Assembly (NCBI RefSeq): GCF_003576645.1
Contig: NC_044924.1
Location: 6,564,093-6,628,092, forward strand
Length of the DNA: 64,000 nt
Origin: Ipomoea triloba
Taxonomy: Eukaryota; Streptophyta; Magnoliopsida; Solanales; Convolvulaceae
Direction: 5' to 3'
Shown here: positions 26,135-42,868 of the stretch, piece after piece
Position numbering within the stretch: the first letter of the stretch is position 1
Layout: every line of letters begins with the position of its first letter
Position numbers and translations under genes: made by a program
The notes under the pieces: generated by a model
Told to the model about the DNA's origin: nothing
Seen by the model: only the letters and a program-made list of their open reading frames with translations
Databases searched by the model: none

Positions 26135-27658
26135 ATGGCAGCGTCTGCTGTTTCATCAACAACACATAACCGATTCTGCTTCTCATTTCTTTTGCTCATT
26201 TTGTCTCTTCTCCTTGGGCTGAACTACTCAGCTCAGCTCTCGGAAGATTTCTACTCTAAAACATGCCCAAACGCACTCTCCATTATCAAAACCGCTGTCG
26301 CCAATGCCGTGGAGTTGGAGGCTCGGATGGGCGCATCTTTGCTCTGTCTTCACTTTCATGATTGTTTTGTTAATGTAAGTTTTTTTGCCCCTTTTTCTAA
26401 CAAGTCTACCTTGCATTGTACCTAAGATAATGTTTTTCGACTAATGCGGACTATGTTATTATTATTATTTTAAATATGGTTTTGGAGTAGGGGTGTGACG
26501 CATCCATCTTATTGGACGACACGGCGAATTTCACTGGAGAACAATCTGCTGGTCCAAATTTGTCAATTAGAGGACTCGATGTAATAGATAATATTAAAAT
26601 TGAACTCGAGAAATCTTGTCCTAATATTGTGTCTTGTGCCGACATCGTTGTTGTTTCTGCTAGAGACTCAGTTTTTGCGGTAAGAAAAACACCAATCATT
26701 TAATTTTCGCATCTAATTATATAGATAACACTGTAATGGCATCAAATTAACAAAATTTAATTGAGATTGTGGCAACCCCAACCAAGTTGGTCAGACTATT
26801 GACCTGATAATAATCAGAAAGTTACAAGTTCAACCCTAGCGCGTTGGAACGGTCTATTGACCTTCTTTGTTTGAGTCAGTCAGCTATAAGCAATCTAAGC
26901 TAGTTTACCTTCTTGTGATCTTTTGCTGGTTAAGGTTACAAGGCATGATTTACCCAATTAACATTTTAATTGTTAATCTACAGCTTGATGGCCCTAGCTG
27001 GACTGTTTTATTAGGTAGAAGAGATTCAACCACTGCAAGTCTAAGTGCTGCCATTAGTAACCTTCCTGGAGCAGGTTTCAGTTTAAGTGAACTCATTTCT
27101 TTATTCTCCAACAAAGGTTTTAGCGCCAGGGAAATGGTTGCTCTTTCAGGTTATTAATTTTACATTTTAATAGAATTTTTTGCAACTAGTTTATATTTTA
27201 ATTTGACAACCGAATAATTAATTGTATCCTTGTAATCTTATTACATTTTGTGTGTGAACAAATTTTAGGAAGTCACACAACACAATTGGGCAGGCCAGGT
27301 GTGCTAGTTTTCGAGATCGTATCTACAATGAAAAGAATATAAATGCTTCATTTGCAGCATCTTTACAAGAAAATTGTCCCCAAAGTGGTGGTGATAGCAA
27401 TCTCGCTCCACTCGATACCGTCACTTCGATCTTATTTGATAATGTTTATTTCAAGAATTTGCAAATTCAAAGGGATTATTACACTCTGATCAGGAATTGT
27501 TTAACGGTGGATCTACAGACTCCATAGTCAACATTTATAGTTCCAATCCTTCGACTTTTACAACCGATTTCGCTAATGCTATGGTGAAAATGGATAACCT
27601 TAGTCCACTCACCGGAACGAGGGGCGAGATAAGAACAAATTGCAGAAAGATAAATTGA
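26135..27658 (+). pseudogene. Class III peroxidase POD2, frameshifted and with distal Arg replaced by Cys
   Basis: Exons correspond to 26135-26374, 26491-26679, 26984-27149 and 27269-27658 with intact GT-AG signals. The start is the MAASAVSS methionine, aligned with POD1. The ATG at 26063 lies in the TATA/leader region. Exon 1 has a signal peptide and [12 protein letters not shown]: the Arg that helps cleave peroxide (Arg38 in horseradish numbering) is Cys, a single C-to-T change. GGPSW is DGPSW. Exon 4 has an extra 5 bases in CACACAACACAATTGG, giving a premature stop at 27340-27342, and later a 1-base deletion near 27470. Exon 4 is 390 bp against 386 in POD1, as expected from +5 and -1. The predicted product (about 222 residues) loses the C-terminal third. 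It is most likely a pseudogene derived with POD1 from one ancestor. Confidence 0.9.
26765..26960 (+). repeat. SINE copy in intron 2 of POD2
   Basis: TCAGTCAGCTATAAGC, CTAAGCTAGTTTACC and TTCTTGTGATCTTTTGCTGG match, in order, GTCAGCTATGGG, CTAGGCTGATTTACC and TCCTTGTGGCTCTTTGCCGG of the intact SINE at 54730-54917. An upstream part with AAGTTACAAGTTCAACCC may be a decayed B box. Confidence 0.6.
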
Positions 27659-28754
27659 TTTAGTGAGATGTGTGTTGGGTAGTTATGGGTTTTGGAAGAT
27701 TAGCAAATAAAGGCTTCCAAAGTATAGGTTCAGTAGTTCCAATTGCTTTGCAAGAAAGAGCAAGGAGAATTAAGTGTGATTTTAATTTGTAATCCAAAAC
27801 TTTTCATTCTATCATATAGGGTGTTTGAGTAGTTTTATATAATGGAAACGTACACTTCTCATTATCATCATATCCCCAATCTTTGAAACAATTGAAGGAT
27901 TGAATTTTTAAAAATTTAAAATAACCGATTACCATAGAATTGTATAATACAATTCTTATAGCATAATGTATACAAAAATTTAACAGATAAAAACGGATAT
28001 AAATTAAGGTTCTACCTAGATTGAAACTTATTATGTTTTTAGATTAGATAAATACTGGTATAATATTCCACCATTGAAGGCTGTTGACTGCTGACACCAA
28101 CTCATTCAACCATGCATCTATATATGCCAGTCATGCTACGTAATTTCCTCTCATGTTTTTGCTTGTAAAAAATATGTCAAGAAAGACGGCGGATATATGG
28201 TCCAACACTACTGTATCAATTAAGAACAAAATGTCGAGCTTTAATGGCCAGCCATAGTATAAGTCATATCTAATTTTTTTTGCGTAGTCCACAGTTTTAA
28301 CTGTCAAACATAGTGACTAATTTTCTTACTAAATTGTAGACACTTCTATTAGATGTGATAACTGGTCTGGAGATTTAAAGTTACCTCATTTTTAGAATTA
28401 ATGATCGAACCTTTGACCTTTGGTTAATTAAGGATGGATGAGTCCCAAGTTATATCGAATATGATAAGTTTTTTGTGTATTAGGCACTAATTCTCCAACC
28501 TAATAGATCAGTTACATTTCAATATTGATACAGTTTGATTCATCTGGCAAATAAGAATTCATGATACACTTTCACGGTGACTCTAATCTTATATAATTTT
28601 ATTTAATTCAAAGTTATGGGATAATCTCAAATAATATAATTTTATTGACCAAGTCGAATTACAATGCAACATTAATGGCAGGAGATAATCAGGAGCCCTC
28701 TAATTTCTTTCTTCTTCAACGTCTACTATTTCCTCCTGTCTATCACCGATAAAA
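27659..28754. other. Intergenic spacer between POD2 and POD3
   Basis: The first 180 bases are the POD2 3' region, homologous to that of POD1. The rest is AT-rich with no gene. No clear TATA box for POD3 is visible. CT-rich leader sequence (TTTCTTTCTTCTTC) lies just before its ATG. Confidence 0.5.
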
Positions 28755-30245
<1,491 letters not shown>

Positions 30246-31008
30246 GTTGTAATATTATTAGTTCCCAAATTTCTGATTTGTTGGGTTGCCATGGATTAAA
30301 AGTTCCAATTGCTTGGCTACAAAATTTGTTTTGGTTTTATCCAATATATCTGTATATAATTAATACGGAGTATATGTTTTGATATCATAATCTTATTAGT
30401 TGATTCCCACCAAAAAAAATAATCTTATTAGTTGATTCTTCATTTTTTTTTCTTTTTTCCTCATTAATAATTGATTCTTTAGTTTTTTAAAGGGAAAAGG
30501 TACAAATAAGCAATCAAATTTCTTGGGAATTAGCAATTAAGCCATCAAACTCAAATAAGTTCCAAATAAGCCATGAACTCGGAAAAACAAAGCAATTAAG
30601 TCACTAAACAAAAAAAAATAACAATTAACATTTTTAACAGGTCATTAACAAAATAACCGGCAACGACTCGCTGGAGAAGACGACCAGTTTTGGTCGCCTC
30701 CTCCTGGAGAAATTTTTTTTGTTTTTTGAAAGGAATCTCCTGGAGAAATATAATTGCGTTATAATGTTGAATATAACAAAATTGTGAATATAGAATTCAA
30801 AAATTGTGAACATAGATCCGCAAGTGGACCCGGGTCCATGGCATAACAGCGGACCTTATCTTTGGATAGTTGGTTAGTGGTGAACTCCAATTTGGCATTT
30901 TGTTAATGGATTGGTCCCAAAAGCCGTTTGCGATTACTGCCCCTTTTAGCCATTCATATACCTGCGGCCATGAGAAGATAGCTAGCTGCACTCCATCTTC
31001 CACTAATA
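30246..31008. other. POD3-POD4 spacer with POD4 upstream region
   Basis: It holds a poly-A micro-insertion with 20-bp flanking repeats (30387-30438), one end of a MITE related to 24232 (about 30497-30620: AAATAAGCAATCAAA and similar phrases), and an AGACGACCAGTTTTGGTCGCC palindrome near 30677. A GTGGACCCGGGTCCATGGCATAAC segment (about 30825-30848) is related to other GGTCCA palindromes here. The last 150 bases are the POD4 promoter, duplicated at 9440-9605, with ATTCATATAC as a possible TATA-like element about 58 bp before the ATG. Confidence 0.55.
30387..30438 (+). repeat. Poly-A micro-insertion flanked by a 20-bp direct repeat
   Basis: ATAATCTTATTAGTTGATTC occurs at 30387-30406 and 30419-30438. 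Between the copies is only CCACCAAAAAAA. Confidence 0.7.
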
Positions 31009-32335
31009 ATGGCGGCGGAGGATGCTGTTAATAATGCTTCATTAACCACTAACGCCGCCGCATTCCGCCGCTTCTCATATCTTTTGCTCATCTTCAACCT
31101 TCTCATCCTTCCCTTCAACTCATCAGCTCATCATCTCTCTAAACAATTTTACTCCAAAACATGCCCCAACGCTCTCCCCACTATCAAAACCGCCGTCCAA
31201 AATGCCGTCAACTCCGACCCCGGCGCGGCTGCAGCCTTGCTTCATCTCCATTTCCGTGACTGCTTCATTAACGTACGTTATCGAGCCTTTCTTTTTCACT
31301 CACTCAATTTTTTAATTCACACCTAAGTCTTATTTATACGCAACTTAAACATACATACTCGATCAATCCAAACTTTTAAAATTTGACAATTGCTACTAAA
31401 TATTATAATTGATTTTAAAATAGGGATGTGATGGATCCGTCTTGTTAGAGAACACTACTAATCCGATGTTTGTTCCACCCAGAGGACTTAATGTGGTAGT
31501 CGATATTAAAACTCAACTCGAAGAACTTTGTGCTGGTGTTGTATCTTGTGCTGATATTCTCACCGTTGCTACTAGAGACGCAGTTGTTGTGGTACCAAAA
31601 ATACAATCACCATAAATAATTATATTATTTTATACATATCAAAATGTGATGATGAATGTATGAAATCTGATCTACAGATTGGTGGCCCTAGTTGGAGTGT
31701 TTCATTAGGTAGAAGGGACTCAACCACCCCATCTAAAGATGCTGGCAATACCATCATTCCTGGACCAGCTTCCAATCTAACTCACCTCATTGACTCCTTT
31801 GCTAACAAAGGTTTTAGTGCCAGGCAAATGGTTGCTCTCTCAGGTTTTTAAAAGAATTTGTTGTCAACTACACTATATTTTGATATTCAAATTAAATAAT
31901 TTTGTCCTTATAATTTCATTATTTTCGTGTGAGTAATTGTACATAGGAAGTCACACGATTGGAATGGCCCGTTGTGCTGCTTTCCGAAACCGTATCTACA
32001 ACGATAGCGATATAGATGCCTCATATGCAGCAGGGTTACGATCAAAATGTCCACAAAGTGGAGGTGACCTAAACTATGTTCCACTTGATACCACCACTCC
32101 GATCTTATTTGACAACGCTTACTTTAAAAATTTACAAAGTCAAAAGGGGTTGTTGCACTCTGATCAACAATTGCTTAGCGGTGGATCCACAGACTCCATA
32201 GTCAAGGAGTATATTTCAAATCCTTCTAAGTTTGCAAACGACTTTGCTAAAGCTATGGAGAAAATTAGTAAACTCAGCCCGCTCACCGGGACTGATGGGG
32301 AGATAAGAAGGGATTGTAGAAGGATGAATTCTTAG
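31009..32335 (+). CDS. Peroxidase-like POD4, intact gene with distal His and Arg exchanged (predicted pseudoenzyme)
   Basis: Exons are 31009-31272, 31424-31591, 31678-31843 and 31947-32335, all GT-AG, encoding 328 residues with no stop or frameshift. A hydrophobic N-terminal segment (about residues 22-40) acts as signal peptide. The distal motif reads [12 protein letters not shown] instead of [12 protein letters not shown]: Arg38 is His and His42 is Arg (horseradish numbering), each a single transition. Exon 2 is 56 codons against 64 in POD1, missing the loop with Glu64 and Asn70. The proximal haem-ligand His (GSHTIG) and all eight cysteines remain, as does GCDGS for distal calcium. The fold and haem binding may persist while normal peroxide cleavage should not. 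Retained frame and splice sites suggest selection or a recent origin. Expression is not shown by the sequence. Confidence 0.9.
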
Positions 32336-33563
32336 TTGATGGATGGAAACACAAGCTAAGTTTTCAATATTATGGTTTTGAAGATTAAAGATTAAAACCT
32401 TCCAAATAGTGGGTGATGTGTTATTAGTTCCATTGCTTTGCTAGAAAGAGAAGCTGAGCAAGAATGAACACACGCTCACATATATAGGCAATTATATTGT
32501 AATATATTGTAATGGTGTGTCATATCATATTAAAATATTTATCTTATTATTGTGAAAATGATTATATTGCCAAGATTATTTTACCAGACCTAGCAACATA
32601 CTTACATTGGTTACATACACAGTTGTTCTTCCTACCCGCATTGCTCGGGAGGTTGTCCCCGGGATTTATGCACAACACAACGGTGTTAGTTCACTCTACT
32701 CTTCCTCAAATACATTTATCGTACAAAATAAGATATTTTTATCAAGTAAAACATATCACAAAAATATTGAATATATATATATATTACCTAATTAAATTAT
32801 GTGACTGCACTTAACAAATTGTTATTTGCATATATGTTGATTATAACATAACATTTGCAAAACCACAAATGTTGAATATATATATTACCTAATCAATTCT
32901 TTTATGAGAGTATTTACAGATAAAAGTTCTTAAGAATGGGCCAAAATTATTGGGTTATTATAACAGATATAGTTGGAGGTTTGGAGATTTGGGTTGTAAT
33001 GTGTATCCGGCAGAGTCAGTTGTGAACCTAAATTATACCATGGATTAAGGTCAACATCACATTGTTGATTTTAATTCAAAATGACATTTAAACTATGTAT
33101 ATATAATTAACATAAATTATGTAGATATAAATAAATTAATGGTACATAATTTATTAATTAAATGCACATATAATTTTTGGGCACATAATGTACCTGGTCA
33201 ATAATATAACAATTGTTTTGTGAATAAATGCCGCCCCTGGATTATGAATTTTAGAAAAACAGGAGCGGTGGTTTTTCGAGCAGAAACACTTCATCAAAAC
33301 AGCGATCAAGAATTTTATGAATAAAAGCCGCCGCGGGATTATGAATTACAACAGTTCCAGTTTTGCTAAGACCTTTATGATTTTGTGTTTCATAAAGGTA
33401 TTCTGTATGGGTAAGAGACTTGAGAGAGAAATTCAAGGGGCAGCCCATTGGATCAAGAAAATGGGGATTGGGGTTTTGGGGAGCAAATTTTCACATTTCC
33501 CTGCACCCCTTTCCTCATTTAAGTCTCCATTACAGTTCCCACAGAGATTGACATTGCGGGAAG
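32336..33563. other. Spacer between POD4 and the aminotransferase gene
   Basis: The POD4 3' region (CTTCCAAATAGTGGGTGATG, TTTGCTAGAAAG) is homologous to that of POD1. Nothing gene-like follows. About 33025-33210 contains fragments of the GTAC-type repeats. At 33219-33251 and 33314-33346 a GC-richer phrase (GAATAAATGCCGCC and GAATAAAAGCCGCC, then GGATTATGAATT) is directly repeated about 95 bp apart, within the likely promoter or 5' leader of the next gene. Confidence 0.5.
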
Positions 33564-36517
<2,954 letters not shown>

Positions 36518-38271
36518 AGTTTCTTCTCGTTTGCCCCGATCTCCCTCTCGTGATGCAGATACATAAACACTCGTTAATTAGGTATGTGTAGTTAAGAATC
36601 TACAGCAATATTTTAAATTCCAAAGAACAAAAAAACTAGTGTTCGGAAACAACTTCCATACCATTTTCTTGTGAACCATCCTGATTTTACAGTATGATCT
36701 TAACCGTAACCCTGAGTTAGTTGAAAACGCTATATGTGCAACAGTATGATGATGATTTGTCTTAGCTTATGTTGTTGTCTGCTGCTGTTATCTTAGTGTG
36801 CAAAGACCATAAGATTTTTTACGAGAGATCACATTCATAGTTGTTATACATCATTCTCATATTTCCCCTACTTGGAAGGGCTTCAATCAATTTTGTCAAT
36901 TTTAGTTGCTAATAAGAGATCACATGTTTTGAATTGGTATTCATAAATGAAGATTGTGATGTTTTTTCACAAATCACAACTAATAAGTTATCAACATTAA
37001 GCAATGCTTGGGGCCATTGCATTTCATGTCAATGAGAGGTGTTAACATATCCCTTGATAATGATAAATACTGAAAGCACCATTATTGTCAAGCTTGTACT
37101 AAACTGATCTTTAATTTGTTCCATAAATTATTGTACCTTTGTTGTTAGCCAACCAAACAAACAATCTTTGTACACTTGACCCAAAACATGAAATTGTTCT
37201 TGGTGACAATACACTCTCTCACCTTTTCTCCCACTTCTTAGCAACCTTATGTGTCTGGGCACAGCTCAACTGGTTGACTAATTCTTTAAACAATAATAAT
37301 AGTTCTGTTTCACTAACGACGACCGGGAATTTGTAAGTCGTTGAGACGTATTTTGCGTTTTAAGACTCTATGCACGAACAAGTGGGTATGGGGGTGGGAG
37401 TGGGGGCGAGAGGTCTGGGGAATGGAGGGCAATCCTTACTAATGATTTGATGAGTGAAAATTAAATACACAAATGAATTGAAGGTTCGTTGTGTGTGGGT
37501 GAGGACAGGACAGCCATAAAGATTCCAAATTGCAGATCTGATAAGTTAAATAGTTGGACAGAAACCTGTAACCAACTTCCTTTGCTGTATTAAATACTCA
37601 CCTAGAACAGAGACACCCATGCATCCGAGGAAGACTCATGTCTTTTGCTTCTACCACTCAATCAAACTGTTACCTAATTCTTGGAGTTAATATTTACTAA
37701 TCTCAACATTTTTATAATTTATATCAGTTTATATAAACCCTAAACTCTCGGTCTGGTCTTATCCCGGAGATTGGAAAAGAAGGTAAATGATGTACCGTGT
37801 ATTCAAATCATGCATTTTACAACAGATATTAAAACAATATTTATGATTTTATTTTTGGTTGATTGATTGATCAATTGAGGTGTGTTCCAGTGGTAAAAAA
37901 AAAAAAAATTATTCTTTTAAATTTAATTATACATACTCTAAGGGATGATATGTTTTTCTAAAGTTTTATATTTTCATGTCATCTCATTTGTTTACAAATG
38001 TTTAATCAAGATCATCAAAAAAAAAAAAAAAAAAGATCATCAAAGATTTTGTCATTTAATTGTATGGGTGCGAGACACTTTATAATAGGTATCAAAATTG
38101 ATCTCCTTTGTCCGTTAATCCATCAATATTAGTTTCAAAAAATAAAAATAAACATTATTGTTGTGAATATTATTCACAAAATTGAAAAATACATTTTGTT
38201 TCAACTAAAAATAACTTTCTTATTGTTGGACTGCACAACATGCATATAATTTAGTATAACATGGGATTATC

Positions 38272-38292
38272 AAAGGTTGTGATATGTGATTC

Positions 38293-38330
<38 letters not shown>

Positions 38331-38340
38331 TTGTGATATG
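38272..38340 (+). repeat. Poly-A micro-insertion flanked by a 15-bp direct repeat
   Basis: AAAGGTTGTGATATG occurs at 38272-38286 and 38326-38340. Between them are TGATTCGC and a long poly-A run of about 30 bases. A similar smaller case lies at about 38009-38045, where AAGATCATCAAA repeats flank a run of A. Confidence 0.7.
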
Positions 38341-38584
38341 CTCTTTTTAGTTAAATGAAATTTATTTTTACCATTGTAAAAACTCCGAATGTCAATCAAT
38401 GTTTAACAGTGATAAACAGTTGTAATATTGTACCATGTGTCTAAACATAATGACAACATAAATTCTATTTACTATACTGTACCATGTGTCTAGATATAAT
38501 GACAACATAAATTTTATTGACATTTTGGGTACCAAATTGTCATGATATAGTTTATTGTCAGAATTCGAGTTCTTAAATTCAAAA

Positions 38585-38960
38585 GAGTTAATTACCATTT
38601 CTTGAGTATAACAAAATTATCAATTTGGTCCTTCACTATTTTTTCACCAATTAAGTTTCTCAATTTTAAAAATTTAAACCAATTCATTCTTTCGTTTGTT
38701 TTGCTGTTAGACATCCGTTAACTTGGAACTAAATTGATAATTTTGCTATAGTCAATGAACCATTTCAGTAATTAACTTTTCAGAGAAAATGATGCAATCA
38801 AAATGGTCCCTTTAACTATAGCAAAATTATCAATTTGGTTCCAAATTAACATATGTCTAACGACAAAACAAATGGAAGATCAAATTAATTAAGATTTTTA
38901 AAGGTGAGAAATTTAATTAGTCAAATACCAAATAGATCATTTCACATTAGTTAGATAATT
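38585..38960. mobile_element. Two adjacent MITE-like copies related to the GAGTTAAT family
   Basis: GAGTTAATTACC at 38585 and AGTAATTAACTT near 38778 are inverted. The inner phrase AAAATTATCAATTTGGTCC recurs at about 38825 in the next block. No clear target duplication was seen. Confidence 0.4.
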
Positions 38961-39193
38961 AAGTCAATTCAAAACTAACTTAATATGTAAAACAAAACAA
39001 AAATATATCCCAAAATTAATATACGATGCAAATCATCAACTAATCAGTCAAGCAAACAAGTAGATTACTAGATTTACATTGATGAACTCAGAGAATTAAC
39101 GTTGAGCTGAGCAATCATGTTCTAAAGATTATGATTGAAAGACAAACAAAAATTAAGGACATAATCATGTGAAAATGACGGTTGAAAGACGAA

Positions 39194-39853
39194 CTAATTA
39201 AGGTTTTGGCGGCGGCCAACAATGGAGAACAGAACCTTCTTCGCGATGATACTCCGCTCCATGTTGATGATACCGCAGCACGCCGGCGACGGCTCCGCCT
39301 TGGCAATGTCTTCAACGCCCTTATCGAAGGAGGAGCCGGAGCCGGAAAACCGCCGCGCTCGCCGGCCGCGGAAGCTGGAGCGCGTGGGCGTGGTGGAGAA
39401 CGAGGAGAGGGAGGAGGAGGAGGAGGAGAAAGACGGCGAGAGGGAGAGCGACGGCGGCGGAGGCGCCGCCGAGGCGGCTGATTTGGTTCTCCGGAGACTC
39501 ACCTTGGTGAGCAAAGTTCGTAGAAGAATGGATCCCGGCCGGAGCGCCTTTTTGTCCCTGGCCGGAGCTACGGCCGGCGTGAATTTGGAATTGGAGTAGT
39601 AAGAGGGAGGAGGAGTGAGCGGAGGGCGGAGCGCGGCGGCGGAGTCGGCGAATCTGTGCTTTGGAGTTCCCGGCTGCGACTCCCAGACAAACGGCACGGA
39701 AACATCGCCGTAGTAACGATTGGAGGTTTCTTGCCGTGAAAGAAACCTGGAGAACAACTTGAGGTCGTCGTGCCGGATTCTGAACGACTTTTCCCTCACA
39801 TTATTATTATTGTGGTGAGAGTCAGCGCCGCCTCTGCAACTCATTTTCATCAA
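39194..39853 (-). CDS. DUF688-family protein (plant-specific, function unknown)
   Basis: A single-exon gene of 219 residues reads leftward from ATG at 39853. It contains SVPFVWESQPGTPKHRF at about residues 52-68 and LRPPLTPPPSY at about 76-86, the two hallmarks I associate with plant DUF688 proteins. A long Ser/Pro-rich middle follows, then RSSFRGRRARRFS and a C-terminal end rich in basic and hydrophobic residues (MERSIIAKKVLFSIVGRR). No signal peptide or transmembrane segment is obvious. GC content is much higher than the surroundings, which is typical of a real intronless gene here. The opposite-strand ORFs at 39182-39599 are shadows of this composition. The first methionine is used; MSC three codons later is an alternative start. 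Confidence 0.85.
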   Translation of the reverse strand: MMKMSCRGGADSHHNNNNVREKSFRIRHDDLKLFSRFLSRQETSNRYYGDVSVPFVWESQPGTPKHRFADSAAALRPPLTPPPSYYSNSKFTPAVAPARDKKALRPGSILLRTLLTKVSLRRTKSAASAAPPPPSLSLSPSFSSSSSSLSSFSTTPTRSSFRGRRARRFSGSGSSFDKGVEDIAKAEPSPACCGIINMERSIIAKKVLFSIVGRRQNLN

Positions 39854-40232
39854 TCACCGCCGTCCGTCTGAAAACTTTCAATAATTCAGAGAAGCTAATA
39901 AGGAGATCGAGATCAGAAGAGAGAGAGAGATTGGAGAGGCAACTAGCTTCGCAAGCTGGGCATGTATATATGGCAATCTTAAATGGCGGATGGGGTCCTC
40001 CGTCGGTCCGTCCTCGTGAAAATCACCACTCCATAACCTAACAAATTCTTGCTTAAATCCCGTACAGTTTTTACGCTACACTGTATAAAACTGGATATAT
40101 ATGATATATTGATATTAACATTACCGTTTCATTTACATCTATCATTTCTAATTTTAAATCACCCCGCTTTAATCCACCTGACGTGTCTATTTCTCTTTGC
40201 TACAACTCAACACAATTGAAACCAACTAACAT

Positions 40233-40668
40233 GGCATTTGGTTGGGATGAGAGAATTAGGAGTGAAAAGAATTATAATTTGGTGAAATTATAATTCAATA
40301 AATAAAGTAGGAATTGAAACTACAAGTATAAGAAATTAAAAGGTAAAAAACGACAAAATGACTAAAATGCTCTTATATACTGTAGTAGTAGTAGTAGTAT
40401 TAGTAGTAGTAATAATAATAATAATAATAATTCTTTTAAAAATAATAATAAATATAATAATAATAAAATTATTTTAAAAAAAAACAAGTATGAGAGGATG
40501 GACAAAATTGTCTTTACACTAACAAAATTGCCCCTCCTATCCCTTGAATAGCCATTCATGGGGTACTCCATGAATTGCAATTCCATTGCTTCAATCAAAC
40601 GGTGTAACTCGGTAATTCATTGAATTGCAATTCTTTTACATCCAAATCCATCCCAACCAAACACCCCC
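40233..40668. mobile_element. MITE with TTTGGTTGGGA inverted ends, copy 1
   Basis: The left end GCATTTGGTTGGGATG is inverted at the right end as CATCCCAACCAAACACC. It has internal (TAG)n/(AAT)n runs and the phrase TGACTAAAATGC, shared with copy 2 at 41948-42492. The sub-terminal GAATTGCAATTC motif is present in both. Confidence 0.6.
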
Positions 40669-41947
40669 TAAAAGCCTAATCTTGGATTGTATATTTATCT
40701 TTATATATTATATATGTTCAACACGTCCCCACGTGTGATGATATCAAATTGAAGTATGTGCTCCATCTCAACTAAAAGTTTAAGCTGATAGTTGAATTGC
40801 ACATTTATCTGTATATATTATATATGTTCAACAAACACCACTCCTTTCCAACATCAATCATACACTCACTATTTTTTTTAGGTAAATGAGAGAAACTTAC
40901 CATTTTTATCTGTAGCATACGTACTTATGTGTGATTGATGTGTAGGTATTTGAATTTTTGTAAAGGCCAAAATAATATAGTATCAGATGTGAAAGATTTG
41001 ATATATAATGTTTCAAAAATAATTAATTTATGATTGTCCTTTCAATTAAATGTACAATAATGATGAGTACATATGGATGAGAAGTATTATTTGAAGTAGT
41101 TTTGAATGTAAGTTATACTTCAAATGAAATAAGTGTTATATGTAATGATGATCAAACATTTATTATTACTTAGCTAAATATGTAATTCGTGATTTGAGTG
41201 CGCGTAAGCAACACAGTATCTCTCAATTAAGCATTACTTCAACTTTGAATTTTGGGAAAGAAATAATAAGTATTGAAAAATTTATTCGTATAAAATATAT
41301 ATAAATAGGTAATTGTACTGTACCGATCAATTTTATACTAGATGAAATCCAATATGATAATTGAATATTATAAGGCATCATTGCTTGTAAGAACGATTAT
41401 AACAGTGGTAAAATATGAACAATAAGATCAGACCACACCATCTACATTCTTACTCCTTTACCTAAAATTCCTACAATGTAACTTATGAAACCGGTCATTC
41501 ATAGAGACGTTGAATCGATATATAGATCGTTCCTCCAATATTCTTCTGAGTTATTGCAACAACCAAATTATGATGGCATAATGAATATATGTGTTAGTTG
41601 GGTGTGGACACGTGTTGAACTTAAGAATAAGAACAAAAATTGAAGCAATGCAAAATTATATTATTATTGTAAGACTACACATGGGTGCACGAGAGCATGG
41701 ACCATGCTAAAAGCAGGTCGCTATAATTCTAGGAGTAGTTGTGACTTATTATTGTGCTCACTGCATATCTATCTGAACCATACTCTAATTTCCTTCTCTA
41801 GCCACAAGAATTAAATACAAAAAGACAAACATTTTTCACCTCCTTTCTATTTGCACGTACGTAGGTCCATTGACGTTTTTAAGGTTTATATACTGACTAC
41901 TTACTGCCCCTGAACTCGCAAGAGCTTATCCACCGTAAATTCTTACA

Positions 41948-42177
41948 GCCCGTTTGGTTGGGAGGAGGGAATTACGGGGGAAAAGAATTGTAATTCGGTG
42001 GAATTGCAATTCAATGAATAAGGTAAGAATTGAAATTACAGTGTTTGGTATGCAATAATAGAAGTACAGGGAATTGAAAGGTAATAAGTGATAGAATGAC
42101 TAAAATGCCCTTATGTAATAATAATAATAATAATACAGAATAATAATAATAATAATAATAATAACAATAATAATACA

Positions 42178-42210
<33 letters not shown>

Positions 42211-42492
42211 GAATTTTAAAATGGGATAGAGATGAGAATGAAATAAGAGAACAGAACCAGATGGAGATGAGATAATAAGATAACAGAACCATTTGCTAAA
42301 CTGCCTTCTGCTTTGCTTCTATTTTGCGCCAAACAGAACCAGAGATGAGAGGGGTAATATTGTCTTCACAGCACCATATTTTCTCCCAACAACCGCTGAA
42401 TTGTAATTCTGAGGGTGAGGGCCTGAATTGTAAATCAGCAAAGGGAGGGAATTGCAATTCGGCTGAATTGCAATTCCCTCCAACCAAACGCA
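41948..42492. mobile_element. MITE with TTTGGTTGGGA inverted ends, copy 2
   Basis: CCCGTTTGGTTGGGAGGAGG at the left is inverted as CCCTCCAACCAAACG at the right. The internal phrase TGACTAAAATGCCCTTAT and an (AAT)n array (about 42117-42208) match copy 1. The right boundary could extend to about 42555, where ACCAAACATCC occurs. Confidence 0.6.
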
Positions 42493-42764
42493 GTAATTTG
42501 TAAATTCGTTGAATTCAAATTCAACACCACCTAAACTACATTGAACCAAACATCCTGTTACGTTTTGGACTGGTTGTTCTCCAATGAGTATTGGAAGCTT
42601 CATCTGATCTATCTCTTATTCCAAGAATAATAACTTGTACAAGTATGATGTGTATCTTACTTGCGCTAACTAACGGATAAGGTTAGGCCAAATGTATAAA
42701 TCTGTTTTTGTATATGCCATTATTTTTGGAGGTTAGGCCCTAGAGTAAATATAATGTAATTTCC

Positions 42765-42868
42765 TTTTTTTTTTAACAAAGAGTCAACATCCACTGGGGT
42801 TCAAACCTGTGACCTCTCACTTGATTAGAGCCACAGTTATGTCACTTAACCACCAGATTTTTAGCATG
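42765..42868 (-). repeat. tRNA-derived SINE relic (minus orientation)
   Basis: The minus strand reads GGTGGTTAAGTGACATAACT (box A-like), GTGAGAGGTCACAGGTTTGAACCCC (box B-like, GGTTTGAACCC), and later GACTCTTTGTT with an A-rich tail. This is the best preserved of the five related relics. Confidence 0.6.

Larger units (their letters stand above)
36518..39193. other. Aminotransferase 3' region and AT-rich spacer
   Basis: No gene recognised. It holds poly-A micro-insertions near 38009-38045 and 38272-38340, a G-rich stretch at 37383-37427 and two adjacent diverged copies of a MITE-like segment (38585-38960). Confidence 0.5.

Noticed and set aside
39182..39599. Arg/Gly/Glu-rich + strand ORFs opposite the DUF688 gene
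   Set aside because: They are shadows caused by the GC-rich Ser/Arg codons of the minus-strand gene.
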